In this document: piece after piece, positions 1 to 5,499 of the stretch
Numbering within the stretch: the first letter of the stretch is position 1
Layout of the letters: each line of letters starts with the position of its first letter
Origin: Candidatus Izemoplasma sp.
Lineage (GTDB): Bacteria > Bacillota_I > Bacilli_A > Izemoplasmatales > Izemoplasmataceae
Direction of reading: 5' to 3'
Assembly: GCA_007116205.1 (NCBI GenBank)
Contig: SKIY01000119.1
Location: 1 to 5,614 of the forward strand
Length of the DNA stretch: 5,614 bases
The notes under the pieces: model-generated
The model's database searches: none
What the model was told of the DNA's origin: nothing
The model's input: only the letters and a program-made list of their open reading frames with translations
Translations under genes and position numbers: made by a program

Positions 1-140
1 AAATGGTTATGCCTGGGGACAACGTAGAAATGATCGTTGACCTTATTGCACCAATCGCACTTGAACAAGGTACTAAGTTCTCAATCCGTGAGGGTGGACG
101 TACTGTTGGTGCTGGTGTTGTAGCTGAAATTCTTAAATAA
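1..140 (+). CDS. tuf: Elongation factor Tu, C-terminal fragment (5' end outside window)
   Basis: This is the last 45 codons of EF-Tu, read from base 3 to a TAA stop. EF-Tu is the cytoplasmic GTPase that carries aminoacyl-tRNA to the ribosomal A site. The visible part is the end of beta-barrel domain 3, with the family's conserved run MVMPGDNVEM, then PIALEQGTKFSIREGGRTVG, then a GAGVV segment before the C-terminal lysine. The GTPase domain and domain 2 lie upstream of the window. Codon choice is biased to GGT, CGT, GAA and GTT, as expected for a very highly expressed gene and unlike the more relaxed usage downstream. A strong intrinsic terminator starts 22 bases after the stop, so tuf is the last gene of its transcription unit (often the str operon, though its upstream partners cannot be seen). 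The identification is close to certain. Confidence 0.97.
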   Translation, partial: MVMPGDNVEMIVDLIAPIALEQGTKFSIREGGRTVGAGVVAEILK

Positions 141-161
141 CCCATCAAAAAATCTTTAGAT

Positions 162-189
162 AGAGGCTTGCACGCAAGCCTCTTTTTTT
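162..189 (+). terminator. Rho-independent terminator of tuf
   Basis: A perfect 9-bp stem (AGAGGCTTG at 162-170, CAAGCCTCT at 175-183) closes a CACG tetraloop and runs into a T tract at 183-189. It lies 22 bases after the tuf stop and fits a strong intrinsic terminator for a highly transcribed gene. Confidence 0.93.
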
Positions 190-204
190 GTTACATATTT
201 AAGC

Positions 205-230
205 AAAAAAAAAGCACACAACCGTGTGCT
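205..230 (-). terminator. Rho-independent terminator of the minus-strand small peptide gene
   Basis: Read on the minus strand, AGCACAC (230-224) pairs with GTGTGCT (219-213) around a GGTT tetraloop, followed by nine T residues (213-205). The stem begins three bases after the TAA stop of the 40-residue peptide gene. The U tract exists only in minus-strand orientation, so this is a separate element from the adjacent tuf terminator. It is strong support that the small minus-strand reading frame is a real, transcribed gene. Confidence 0.85.
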
Positions 231-233
231 AAA

Positions 234-356
234 TTAATCAAACAAAGCTTCTGTTCCCACTGCGCCTGCACCAGTATCAGTACTGCTTGCAATGGTGTCG
301 TTAACTTCAAACTCGATAATTTCAATTTGTGGTTTCTCATAGCATTTCTTAATCAT
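234..356 (-). CDS. Small peptide, 40 residues, function unknown
   Basis: The ATG at 356-354 is preceded on the minus strand by AAAGGTGG (369-362) with five bases between, a good ribosome binding site. The frame ends in TAA at 236-234 and an intrinsic terminator follows at once. The frame stays open further upstream to an ATG at 464, but that start has no ribosome binding site and would read through the tatD promoter, so the internal start is preferred. The peptide has three parts: a basic start MIKKC, an amphipathic middle YEKPQIEIIEFEVND (residues 6-20), and a Ser/Thr/Gly/Ala-rich tail (21-35) ending EALFD. It has no membrane segment or signal peptide, and one cysteine (C5). From memory, the pattern Y-x-x-P-x-x-E-x-x-x-F followed by D-x-I and a small-residue tail recurs in short uncharacterised proteins of Firmicutes; some resemble leader-core precursors of modified peptides. 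That role is only a guess here: no modifying enzyme or transporter gene lies in the window. I found no convincing promoter for it in the 357-480 gap. Confidence 0.72.
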   Translation of the reverse strand: MIKKCYEKPQIEIIEFEVNDTIASSTDTGAGAVGTEALFD

Positions 357-361
357 GTAAT

Positions 362-369
362 CCACCTTT
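362..369 (-). promoter_or_regulatory. Ribosome binding site fixing the start of the 40-residue peptide
   Basis: AAAGGTGG on the minus strand lies five bases before the ATG at 356-354. It decides for this internal start over the ATG at 464, which has only A/T-rich sequence upstream. Confidence 0.75.
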
Positions 370-456
370 AACAAGTTTTTTAGTACAATGTAATAGTAAC
401 ATAACATGTAAATAATAAAGAGATAGATGCAAGATGAATTGATATAATCGTATTCA

Positions 457-486
457 TTGAACATCTATGAAATAAACATGTATAAT
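457..486 (+). promoter_or_regulatory. Sigma-70/SigA-type promoter upstream of tatD
   Basis: TTGAAC (457-462) and a perfect TATAAT (481-486) are separated by 18 bases. Transcription would start near 493, only about 13 bases before the tatD ATG and right at its AGGAG (493-497), so the leader would be very short. A second TATAAT at 443-448 lacks a -35 partner but could supply a longer leader. Confidence 0.7.
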
Positions 487-505
487 AGATTTAGGAGTTG
501 ATAAT

Positions 506-1279
506 ATGTTAATTGATACACATGTACATCTAAACAATCCAAAGCTGTATGATAATGTGGACTATTATATTAAAAAAGCACAGTCTAAAGATGTAAAAAT
601 CATGATTGTTATCGGGTATGATCATGAGACGAATCAACGGGCGATCACACTCGCTGAAAAGTATGATTCTATCTACGCGGCAGTTGGCTATCATCCAACT
701 GAAGCAAAAAACATTACCGAAAACGATTTTAAAGTTTTAGAAAACCTTCTGCAACATCCTAAAGTAGTAGGTGTTGGTGAATGTGGACTAGATTTTTATT
801 GGGATAAAGAACATGAGAAGACCCAAATTGAGGTATTAGAAAAACATATTCAACTTTCTAAAACATATCAGAAACCTTTAATTATTCACATGCGTGATGC
901 GACTGAAAAAACGTACCAAACCTTAAAAAAACATGCACCATTAGAAGGCATAATGCACTGTTATAGTGGTTCTGCGGAAATGGCGCCTAAGTTCATTGCG
1001 TTGGGATTACATATTTCATTAGGAGGTCCTGTCACATTTAAAAACGCAAAAGTTCCAAAAGCAGTAGCCAAAATCGTACCATTAGAACGTTTGCTTATTG
1101 AGACGGATGCCCCCTATTTAGCACCACACCCATTTCGAGGAAAGCAAAACGATTCTAGTTTAATACCATATATTGTAGAGTCAATTGCGTCGCAAAAAGC
1201 AGTTAGTTTTGAAACAGTAGCACAACATACAACAAAAAACGCGCTTAGTTTATTTAAGCTTAAGGAGGAAAACGTATGA
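506..1279 (+). CDS. tatD: TatD-family metal-dependent deoxyribonuclease
   Basis: This 257-residue protein matches the usual length (about 255-265) of cytoplasmic TatD/YabD-type hydrolases, TIM-barrel enzymes of the amidohydrolase fold with metal-dependent DNase activity in studied members. The metal-site residues are all visible: H6 and H8 in DTHVHL, E92 in GECGLD, H128 in PLIIHMRDA, H151 in MHCYSGS, and D201 in IETDAPYLAP. The family signature continues as PHPFRGKQN (208-215). Other landmarks are GYHP (61-64) and SLGGPVTFKN (171-180). AGGAG at 493-497 lies eight bases before the ATG. The last base of codon 256 through the TGA stop overlap the next gene's ATG in an ATGA junction, so the two genes are very likely co-transcribed and translationally coupled. 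Family-level function is well supported; the physiological substrate is unknown. In many Bacillota this gene sits beside metS, rnmV and ksgA, an arrangement not seen on the visible side here. Confidence 0.95.
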   Translation: MLIDTHVHLNNPKLYDNVDYYIKKAQSKDVKIMIVIGYDHETNQRAITLAEKYDSIYAAVGYHPTEAKNITENDFKVLENLLQHPKVVGVGECGLDFYWDKEHEKTQIEVLEKHIQLSKTYQKPLIIHMRDATEKTYQTLKKHAPLEGIMHCYSGSAEMAPKFIALGLHISLGGPVTFKNAKVPKAVAKIVPLERLLIETDAPYLAPHPFRGKQNDSSLIPYIVESIASQKAVSFETVAQHTTKNALSLFKLKEENV

Positions 1280-2553
1280 AACGCGTACTAATGATTGTAA
1301 CATTTATTTTAATATTTGGGTTATCTGCCTGCGATATTGATTTTGATATTGACAGTGGGACAGAGCCGCCAGAAACAGCAGATTATGTAACACACGCTGA
1401 GCTTGAAGATTTAATAGCCGCATTAGTTACTGCGTCGGTCATAGAGTCCGAAATCATTAATATTGTTCAACAGTATGTTCCACACGACTTAACAACCTTA
1501 GAACTTATGCAGCTTATTGAAAGTCTATTGCCAGAAGACCGTCATACGACTACTTATGATTTAGAAGGATTTCAAGCATCTGTCGTTCAAATGTTAGAAG
1601 ACAGCGCACAAAGCGTCATCGGTATTAGAAACATTAATCCTGACAATGGTGGTGGCATTGGATCGGGTGTTATCTATAAAGCAGAAATGAGTGCTTTTGA
1701 GGGTGGCGAGAATCTTTATTATGTTGTGACCAATCACCACGTGGTTGATGGGCATCAACAATTAGAAATAGTGTTTGAGAAAAACGGTATCTTAAATGAT
1801 ATTCTCAATCATAAAATTGAGTTTCTAGGTAGCGATGCTACAACCGATATAGCCGTCTTAACGTTTCGTACAACAGAAGTTTTTCAAACGGTAGCATTTG
1901 CAGATTCTTATGAGGTTTCTATTGGTCAATTTGTTTTTGCTATAGGAAACCCACTAGGATTTCAGTACTACGGAAGTGCTACTATGGGTATTATATCGGG
2001 TACCGCTAGGTTTTTAACCGTGGATGATTTTAACGCAACTGTTTTACAACATGACGCTTCCATTAGCCCTGGTAATAGTGGTGGTGCACTTTTCAATATC
2101 AATGGTGAAATAGTTGGTATTAATCATATGAAACTTGACCAAGCACAAGCTGCGAATATAGGTTTTGCAGTGCCTAGTAATACGGTGAAACGTATTGCGC
2201 AAGATTTAGAAGATTACGGTTATATTGTTCGACCGTACTTAGGTATTGTATCGAATGTGTTTTATAGTGGTTGCGATTATCCAAGCGGTGCTTGTATTCA
2301 AGATGTTGATGGTGGCGGCGCTGCAGACAATGCTGGATTAATCCCTGGTGACACCATTATCGGCTATAAACACGAGGGGGATGAATCGTTTATTGAAGTG
2401 CGCAATTTTAATGAGTTAAGAGAAATGATTTTAAACTCACGCGTAGATGACGTTATTGTTTTACAGTATGTACGCAATGGCGAAATTTTTGAAACGCCGC
2501 CTACAACATTAAACCCACATCCAGACGATCAAGCGCCAGAGACAAACGAATAA
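1276..2553 (+). CDS. HtrA/DegP-like serine protease, predicted lipoprotein, with C-terminal PDZ domain
   Basis: This 425-residue protein is a probable surface-anchored quality-control protease of the trypsin-like HtrA (S1C) family. Residues 1-19 form a lipoprotein signal peptide: basic MKR, a hydrophobic core, and the lipobox L16-S17-A18-C19, with C19 the lipidated residue. An acidic linker and a predicted helical region follow (about 35-110) that match no domain I recognise. The protease domain (about 112-315) carries the full triad: H155 in VTNHHVV, D191 in TTDIAVL, and S268 in the GNSGG motif. The PDZ domain (about 318-405) begins RPYLGI and contains GAADNAGLIPGDTIIG (347-363); the tail is rich in Pro, Asp and Glu. 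Two cysteines, C333 and C340, lie in an inserted loop of the PDZ domain and might form a disulfide. AAGGAGG at 1262-1268 sits seven bases before the ATG, inside the tatD end. HtrA proteins of Gram-positive bacteria are more often held by an N-terminal membrane helix, so lipid anchoring is a variation. The activity call is firm; substrates are unknown. Confidence 0.93.
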   Translation: MKRVLMIVTFILIFGLSACDIDFDIDSGTEPPETADYVTHAELEDLIAALVTASVIESEIINIVQQYVPHDLTTLELMQLIESLLPEDRHTTTYDLEGFQASVVQMLEDSAQSVIGIRNINPDNGGGIGSGVIYKAEMSAFEGGENLYYVVTNHHVVDGHQQLEIVFEKNGILNDILNHKIEFLGSDATTDIAVLTFRTTEVFQTVAFADSYEVSIGQFVFAIGNPLGFQYYGSATMGIISGTARFLTVDDFNATVLQHDASISPGNSGGALFNINGEIVGINHMKLDQAQAANIGFAVPSNTVKRIAQDLEDYGYIVRPYLGIVSNVFYSGCDYPSGACIQDVDGGGAADNAGLIPGDTIIGYKHEGDESFIEVRNFNELREMILNSRVDDVIVLQYVRNGEIFETPPTTLNPHPDDQAPETNE

Positions 2554-2568
2554 ACGATTGTCTCTTTT
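2538..2568 (+). terminator. Probable weak terminator overlapping the end of the htrA-like gene
   Basis: AGAGACAA (2538-2545) pairs perfectly with TTGTCTCT (2558-2565); after one A-A mismatch, CG (2547-2548) and CG (2555-2556) can pair inside. TTTT follows (2565-2568), then AA, so the U tail is short. The TAA stop (2551-2553) lies within the loop. The stem is sound but the tail is weak, so some read-through into ychF is possible. Confidence 0.5.
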
Positions 2569-2572
2569 AAGC

Positions 2573-2601
2573 TTGTATTTTTGGTCGTTTTATCATAAAA
2601 T
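2573..2601 (+). promoter_or_regulatory. Probable SigA-type promoter of ychF
   Basis: TTGTAT (2573-2578) and TAAAAT (2596-2601) are 17 bases apart. The predicted transcription start, near 2608, would leave a leader of about 20 bases containing the ychF ribosome binding site. The -35 matches four of six consensus bases and the -10 five of six. Confidence 0.55.
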
Positions 2602-2615
2602 GGTAAAAGCGCCAA

Positions 2616-2621
2616 AGGAGG
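2616..2621 (+). promoter_or_regulatory. Ribosome binding site deciding the ychF start
   Basis: AGGAGG lies seven bases before the ATG at 2629 but only one base before the in-frame ATG at 2623. Normal spacing therefore selects 2629, which gives an N-terminus MALTAGIVGLPNVGKS typical of the family. Confidence 0.85.
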
Positions 2622-2628
2622 AATGTTT

Positions 2629-3732
2629 ATGGCATTAACGGCTGGAATTGTTGGATTGCCTAATGTTGGTAAGTCAACACTATTTAATGCAATTACAAAA
2701 GCTGGAGCTTTGGCTGCAAACTATCCATTTGCAACCATAGAGCCTAATGTAGGAACTGTCTTAGTTCCTGATGAAAGACTTAAAAATATAGCGAAAATTG
2801 TACAACCTAAAAAAATTATCCCGACTACATTCGAGTTTACCGATATAGCAGGACTTGTAAAAGGCGCGAGCAAGGGTGAAGGATTAGGAAACCAATTTTT
2901 ATCACATATAAGAGAAGTTGATGCTATTATACATGTGGTAAGATGTTTTGAAGATGATGATGTTACCCATGTAGATGGTGCGATCAATCCGCTTCGAGAT
3001 GTTGAAACAATTGATATTGAGCTTATTTTTGCGGATTTAGAAATTGTTGAAAAGCGTCTACCGAAAATCGAGAAAAAAGCGTTGCTTAAAGTAGATAGCG
3101 AGATTATTGAAGAGTTTAAAGTTTTAAAACGTATTTACGAACAATTAATGGATAATTTGCCGATTCGACAACTAGAACTAACACAAAATGAAATTAAGCG
3201 AATTAAAAGTTATGGCTTTTTAACGATGAAACCGATTGTTTACGTAGGAAATATTTCTGAAGAAGACCTCGTTAGCAACCACTTAAATCACCATGCAGAA
3301 GCGTTAATAAAAAAAGCAAAAGAAGATGGTTCTGAAGTTATTTTTATAAGCGCCAAAATAGAAGCAGAACTCTCAGAATTAGAAGTTGATGACAAACTAG
3401 AATACTTAAAAGAACTTGGCTTGCCGCATTCTGGGTTAGATCAACTCATCACCAAAAGTTATCAATTATTAGGACTACAAACTTTTTTTACTGCAGGGGA
3501 AAAAGAAGTCCGAGCTTGGACCTTTAGAAAAGGCATGAAAGCGCCAGCTTGCGCAGGGGTTATCCATAGTGATTTTGAAAAAGGCTTTATTCGTGCTGAA
3601 ACCATTGCCTATCACGAACTAATGAGTTATCAGTCAATGCAAAAAGCGAAAGAAGCAGGACGTGTGCGTTCCGAAGGAAAGACATACGTCGTTAAAGATG
3701 GCGATATTTTATTATTTCGCTTTAATGTATAG
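2629..3732 (+). CDS. ychF: Ribosome-binding ATPase YchF (Obg-like ATPase)
   Basis: This 367-residue protein has the normal YchF/OLA1 length (about 363-367). YchF is a cytoplasmic P-loop NTPase of the Obg group that associates with ribosomes and hydrolyses ATP rather than GTP. From the chosen start, the P-loop is GLPNVGKS at 9-16, and the switch II/G3 region is DIAGLVKGASKGEGLGN at 72-88. The position that reads NKxD in true GTPases is N-I-S-E at 208-211, as expected for the ATP-preferring family. A charged helical, probably coiled-coil insertion lies at about 128-195. The C-terminal TGS domain (about 281-367) holds FFTAGEKEVRAWTFRKG and ends DGDILLFRFNV. An extra in-frame ATG at 2623 would add two residues but sits too close to the ribosome binding site. 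The gene follows a probable promoter, and its TAG stop overlaps the ribosome binding site of the next gene, suggesting co-transcription with it. Confidence 0.97.
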   Translation: MALTAGIVGLPNVGKSTLFNAITKAGALAANYPFATIEPNVGTVLVPDERLKNIAKIVQPKKIIPTTFEFTDIAGLVKGASKGEGLGNQFLSHIREVDAIIHVVRCFEDDDVTHVDGAINPLRDVETIDIELIFADLEIVEKRLPKIEKKALLKVDSEIIEEFKVLKRIYEQLMDNLPIRQLELTQNEIKRIKSYGFLTMKPIVYVGNISEEDLVSNHLNHHAEALIKKAKEDGSEVIFISAKIEAELSELEVDDKLEYLKELGLPHSGLDQLITKSYQLLGLQTFFTAGEKEVRAWTFRKGMKAPACAGVIHSDFEKGFIRAETIAYHELMSYQSMQKAKEAGRVRSEGKTYVVKDGDILLFRFNV

Positions 3733-3743
3733 GAGGTTTAACT

Positions 3744-4208
3744 GTGATTATTGATTATATTGCATACGCATTACTATTGTTTTTTATTACTTTTTTTGTA
3801 GGGGTTTTTTTCCAGTATTTTAGAACAAAAACGATAACACCAGCAAAAATGTTTACCTACAAAAAAGGCGGTGTATTTGAACACTACTTTATCGTTGGCG
3901 GGATCATGGTTGCGATGATTTTAATACATGTTATTTTTGGATTAGATCCATTTCGCGGAGAGACGGTGTATACAGACATTGTTGGTATAACGCCGATGAT
4001 TTTGGTTGGATTTGTGTTTTTGGTATTTTTATTCGTCTTTTTCATTTATTTTTTAACATCAATTTACTTAAAAATACGTTCGCAAGTTGATCGAAAAAGC
4101 TTTTATGAGAAATATACTGACCTTATTATAAAAACAGCGTTTGGACTATCTTTATTTATTGTGATTGTTTTTATTATTGCTTTTGTAATAGGGTACCAAG
4201 GACTATAA
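3744..4208 (+). CDS. Four-helix integral membrane protein, function unknown
   Basis: The gene starts with GTG, preceded by AGGAGG at 3731-3736 with seven bases between; that site begins inside the ychF stop, so the two genes very likely share a transcript. The product has 154 residues. Four hydrophobic segments are visible at about 4-25, 47-66, 80-106 and 127-150, rich in Phe, Ile and Val. The loop between segments 1 and 2 (about 26-46) is basic, with FRTKT and YKKGG, and so is the loop between 3 and 4 (110-124, KIRSQVDRKS and YEK). By the positive-inside rule both loops should be cytoplasmic and both ends outside. The segment 2-3 loop contains DPFRGETVYTD (68-78). There is no signal peptidase site, no cysteine and no catalytic motif. 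I do not recognise the family. Its place between ychF and a terminator says it ends this transcription unit but not what it does. That it is a real membrane protein gene is well supported. Confidence 0.85.
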   Translation: MIIDYIAYALLLFFITFFVGVFFQYFRTKTITPAKMFTYKKGGVFEHYFIVGGIMVAMILIHVIFGLDPFRGETVYTDIVGITPMILVGFVFLVFLFVFFIYFLTSIYLKIRSQVDRKSFYEKYTDLIIKTAFGLSLFIVIVFIIAFVIGYQGL

Positions 4209-4215
4209 CGAAGTC

Positions 4216-4244
4216 AAAAGATGTTCGAATGAGCATCTTTTTTT
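4216..4244 (+). terminator. Rho-independent terminator of the ychF-membrane protein unit
   Basis: AAAAGATGTTC (4216-4226) pairs with GAGCATCTTTT (4231-4241), 11 bp with one G-U wobble, around a GAAT tetraloop. A run of seven T (4238-4244) follows. The stem starts seven bases after the stop codon of the membrane protein gene. Confidence 0.92.
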
Positions 4245-4255
4245 ATATCTGATTA

Positions 4256-4264
4256 TGCTATAAT
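4256..4264 (+). promoter_or_regulatory. Extended -10 promoter of cinA
   Basis: TGCTATAAT is a perfect TATAAT (4259-4264) with the extended TGn element (4256-4258). The -35 position would fall in the T tract of the preceding terminator and has no consensus hexamer, as tolerated by extended -10 promoters. Transcription would start near 4271, leaving only about 11 bases before the ATG at 4282. Confidence 0.7.
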
Positions 4265-4272
4265 GAAAAATG

Positions 4273-4277
4273 GGTGA
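4273..4277 (+). promoter_or_regulatory. Weak ribosome binding site supporting the cinA start at 4282
   Basis: GGTGA can pair with the TCACC part of the 16S rRNA 3' end and lies four bases before the ATG at 4282. The in-frame ATG at 4270 overlaps the predicted transcription start and has no upstream binding site, so 4282 is preferred. Confidence 0.55.
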
Positions 4278-4281
4278 TACT

Positions 4282-5499
4282 ATGAAAGCAAAAATTATAT
4301 CTGTCGGTAATGAACTGCTAATGGGAAAAACAGTGAACACAAATTTAACATTTCTTTCAAAAGCCTTACAATCACTAGGTATTGAAGTGCGTAGTGCGAT
4401 GAGTATCCGTGATGAAGCAAGGGATATTCAAGAGGCTTTAAAAAGCAGTAAAGAGGATTTGATTATTATTACAGGCGGTCTTGGGCCAACGCGAGATGAT
4501 ATTACTAAAGAAAGTGTCTGCAAGTTTTATAATCTAGAATTAAAGCTACATCACGAAACCCAAACCCGGATTAAAAATTACTTCGCTAAACAAAATCGCG
4601 AGATGAAGAGCACGAATGAAAAACAAGCCTATTTTCCAAACGATGCAATCGTATTATCAAATAACTATGGTACCGCACCAGGTGCAATTATAAAAGTTGC
4701 TGAGAAGACGATTGTTTTATTACCAGGACCACCAAGTGAACTGATACCGATGTTTGCATTTGTAAAAGCGTATTTAAAAGAGCGTACTGATGCAGATATA
4801 TATCAATCAGGCTATTTGGTTGCAGGGATTGGAGAATCAGAAATGGAAGCTGAGATGGATGCGCTTTACGATAAGCATCCGCAGGTTGAAATTGCACCGT
4901 ATGCTGATATTGCTTCGATACAGTATATTTTTACGTCGGCAGATGCAAAAGCGTTAGAAAGAGCATTAGACCATTTTAGAAAGCGCTTTTCTGAGTATAT
5001 TGTTGGTCCATATGACAAAACCATAGAGACTCGTGTTGTTGAAACTTTGATGGCACAAAATAAAACCATCAGTTTTGCGGAATCTTGTACAGGTGGATTG
5101 TTAGCAGCACAAATAGTAAATGTCCCCAATGTTTCGGAAGTCTTTAAAGAATCTTATGTGCTTTATGCAAATAGTGCAAAAATTAAACAATTAGGGATCA
5201 ATCAGATGATTATTGATAAGTTTGGCGCTGTCAGTAAACAATGTGTTTATGAACTTGCCTATCAATTAGCGCAACGCACAGATACCGATATTGTTTTAAG
5301 TGTTTCTGGTATTGCTGGTCCAAGCGGTGGTACAGCTGTTAAACCTGTCGGGACTGTCTATTACGGTCTGTATCATGAGGGGAAAACAAAAACGTATAGT
5401 AAAATCTTTGCGGGTGACCGCAATTTGATTCGCAAAAAAGCAACTGTTTATGGACTATATTTAGTTTTGAAGGCGTTATTACATGAAGACAATTATTGA
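4282..5499 (+). CDS. cinA: CinA-family protein: MoaB/MogA-like domain plus NMN deamidase (PncC) domain
   Basis: The product has 405 residues from the preferred start, near the usual CinA length (about 410-420), and begins MKAKIISVGNELLMGKTVNT, matching the family N-terminus. The N-terminal MoaB/MogA-like domain (about 1-165) has ITGGLGPTRDD at 63-73 and LPGPPSE at 147-153; in studied members this part acts as an ADP-ribose pyrophosphatase. The C-terminal domain (about 250-400) is the PncC type, which deamidates nicotinamide mononucleotide to nicotinate mononucleotide in pyridine-nucleotide recycling. It has FAESCTGGLLAA at 265-276, YANSAKI at 295-301, and VSGIAGPSGG at 341-350 followed by KPVGTVYYG. 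The conserved residues of both domains look intact, so both activities are plausible, though neither is proved for this protein. In several Gram-positive bacteria cinA is linked to competence and lies next to recA; recA is not the next gene here, so a competence role has no support from context. Its end overlaps the following gene by 17 bases. Confidence 0.95.
   Translation: MKAKIISVGNELLMGKTVNTNLTFLSKALQSLGIEVRSAMSIRDEARDIQEALKSSKEDLIIITGGLGPTRDDITKESVCKFYNLELKLHHETQTRIKNYFAKQNREMKSTNEKQAYFPNDAIVLSNNYGTAPGAIIKVAEKTIVLLPGPPSELIPMFAFVKAYLKERTDADIYQSGYLVAGIGESEMEAEMDALYDKHPQVEIAPYADIASIQYIFTSADAKALERALDHFRKRFSEYIVGPYDKTIETRVVETLMAQNKTISFAESCTGGLLAAQIVNVPNVSEVFKESYVLYANSAKIKQLGINQMIIDKFGAVSKQCVYELAYQLAQRTDTDIVLSVSGIAGPSGGTAVKPVGTVYYGLYHEGKTKTYSKIFAGDRNLIRKKATVYGLYLVLKALLHEDNY

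Noticed and set aside
168..371. Plus-strand 67-codon open frame across the tuf terminator and antisense to the small peptide gene
   Set aside because: It starts inside the stem of the tuf terminator, has no ribosome binding site, and is the shadow of the minus-strand peptide gene.
357..430. Promoter for the minus-strand peptide gene, using TTTACA as a -35 element
   Set aside because: On the minus strand no -10 hexamer with at least four or five consensus matches falls 16-18 bases downstream of TTTACA or of the nearby TTGCAT. I could not support a specific site.
357..464. N-terminal extension of the minus-strand peptide to 76 residues (ATG at 464)
   Set aside because: No ribosome binding site precedes the ATG at 464, the extension covers the tatD promoter region, and its tyrosine/isoleucine-rich translation looks like AT-rich noncoding DNA. 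The internal start at 356 has a well-spaced AAAGGTGG.
403..482. Repeated AACATGTA at 403-410 and 475-482, containing the palindrome ACATGT, as a possible operator pair
   Set aside because: An 8-base repeat is expected fairly often in such AT-rich sequence, and ACATGT-like words also occur inside tatD. There is no further symmetry around the two copies.
2721..2987. Minus-strand open frame opposite ychF
   Set aside because: It is fully antisense to a conserved ATPase gene, has low-complexity serine-rich content and no family features; it is a coding shadow.
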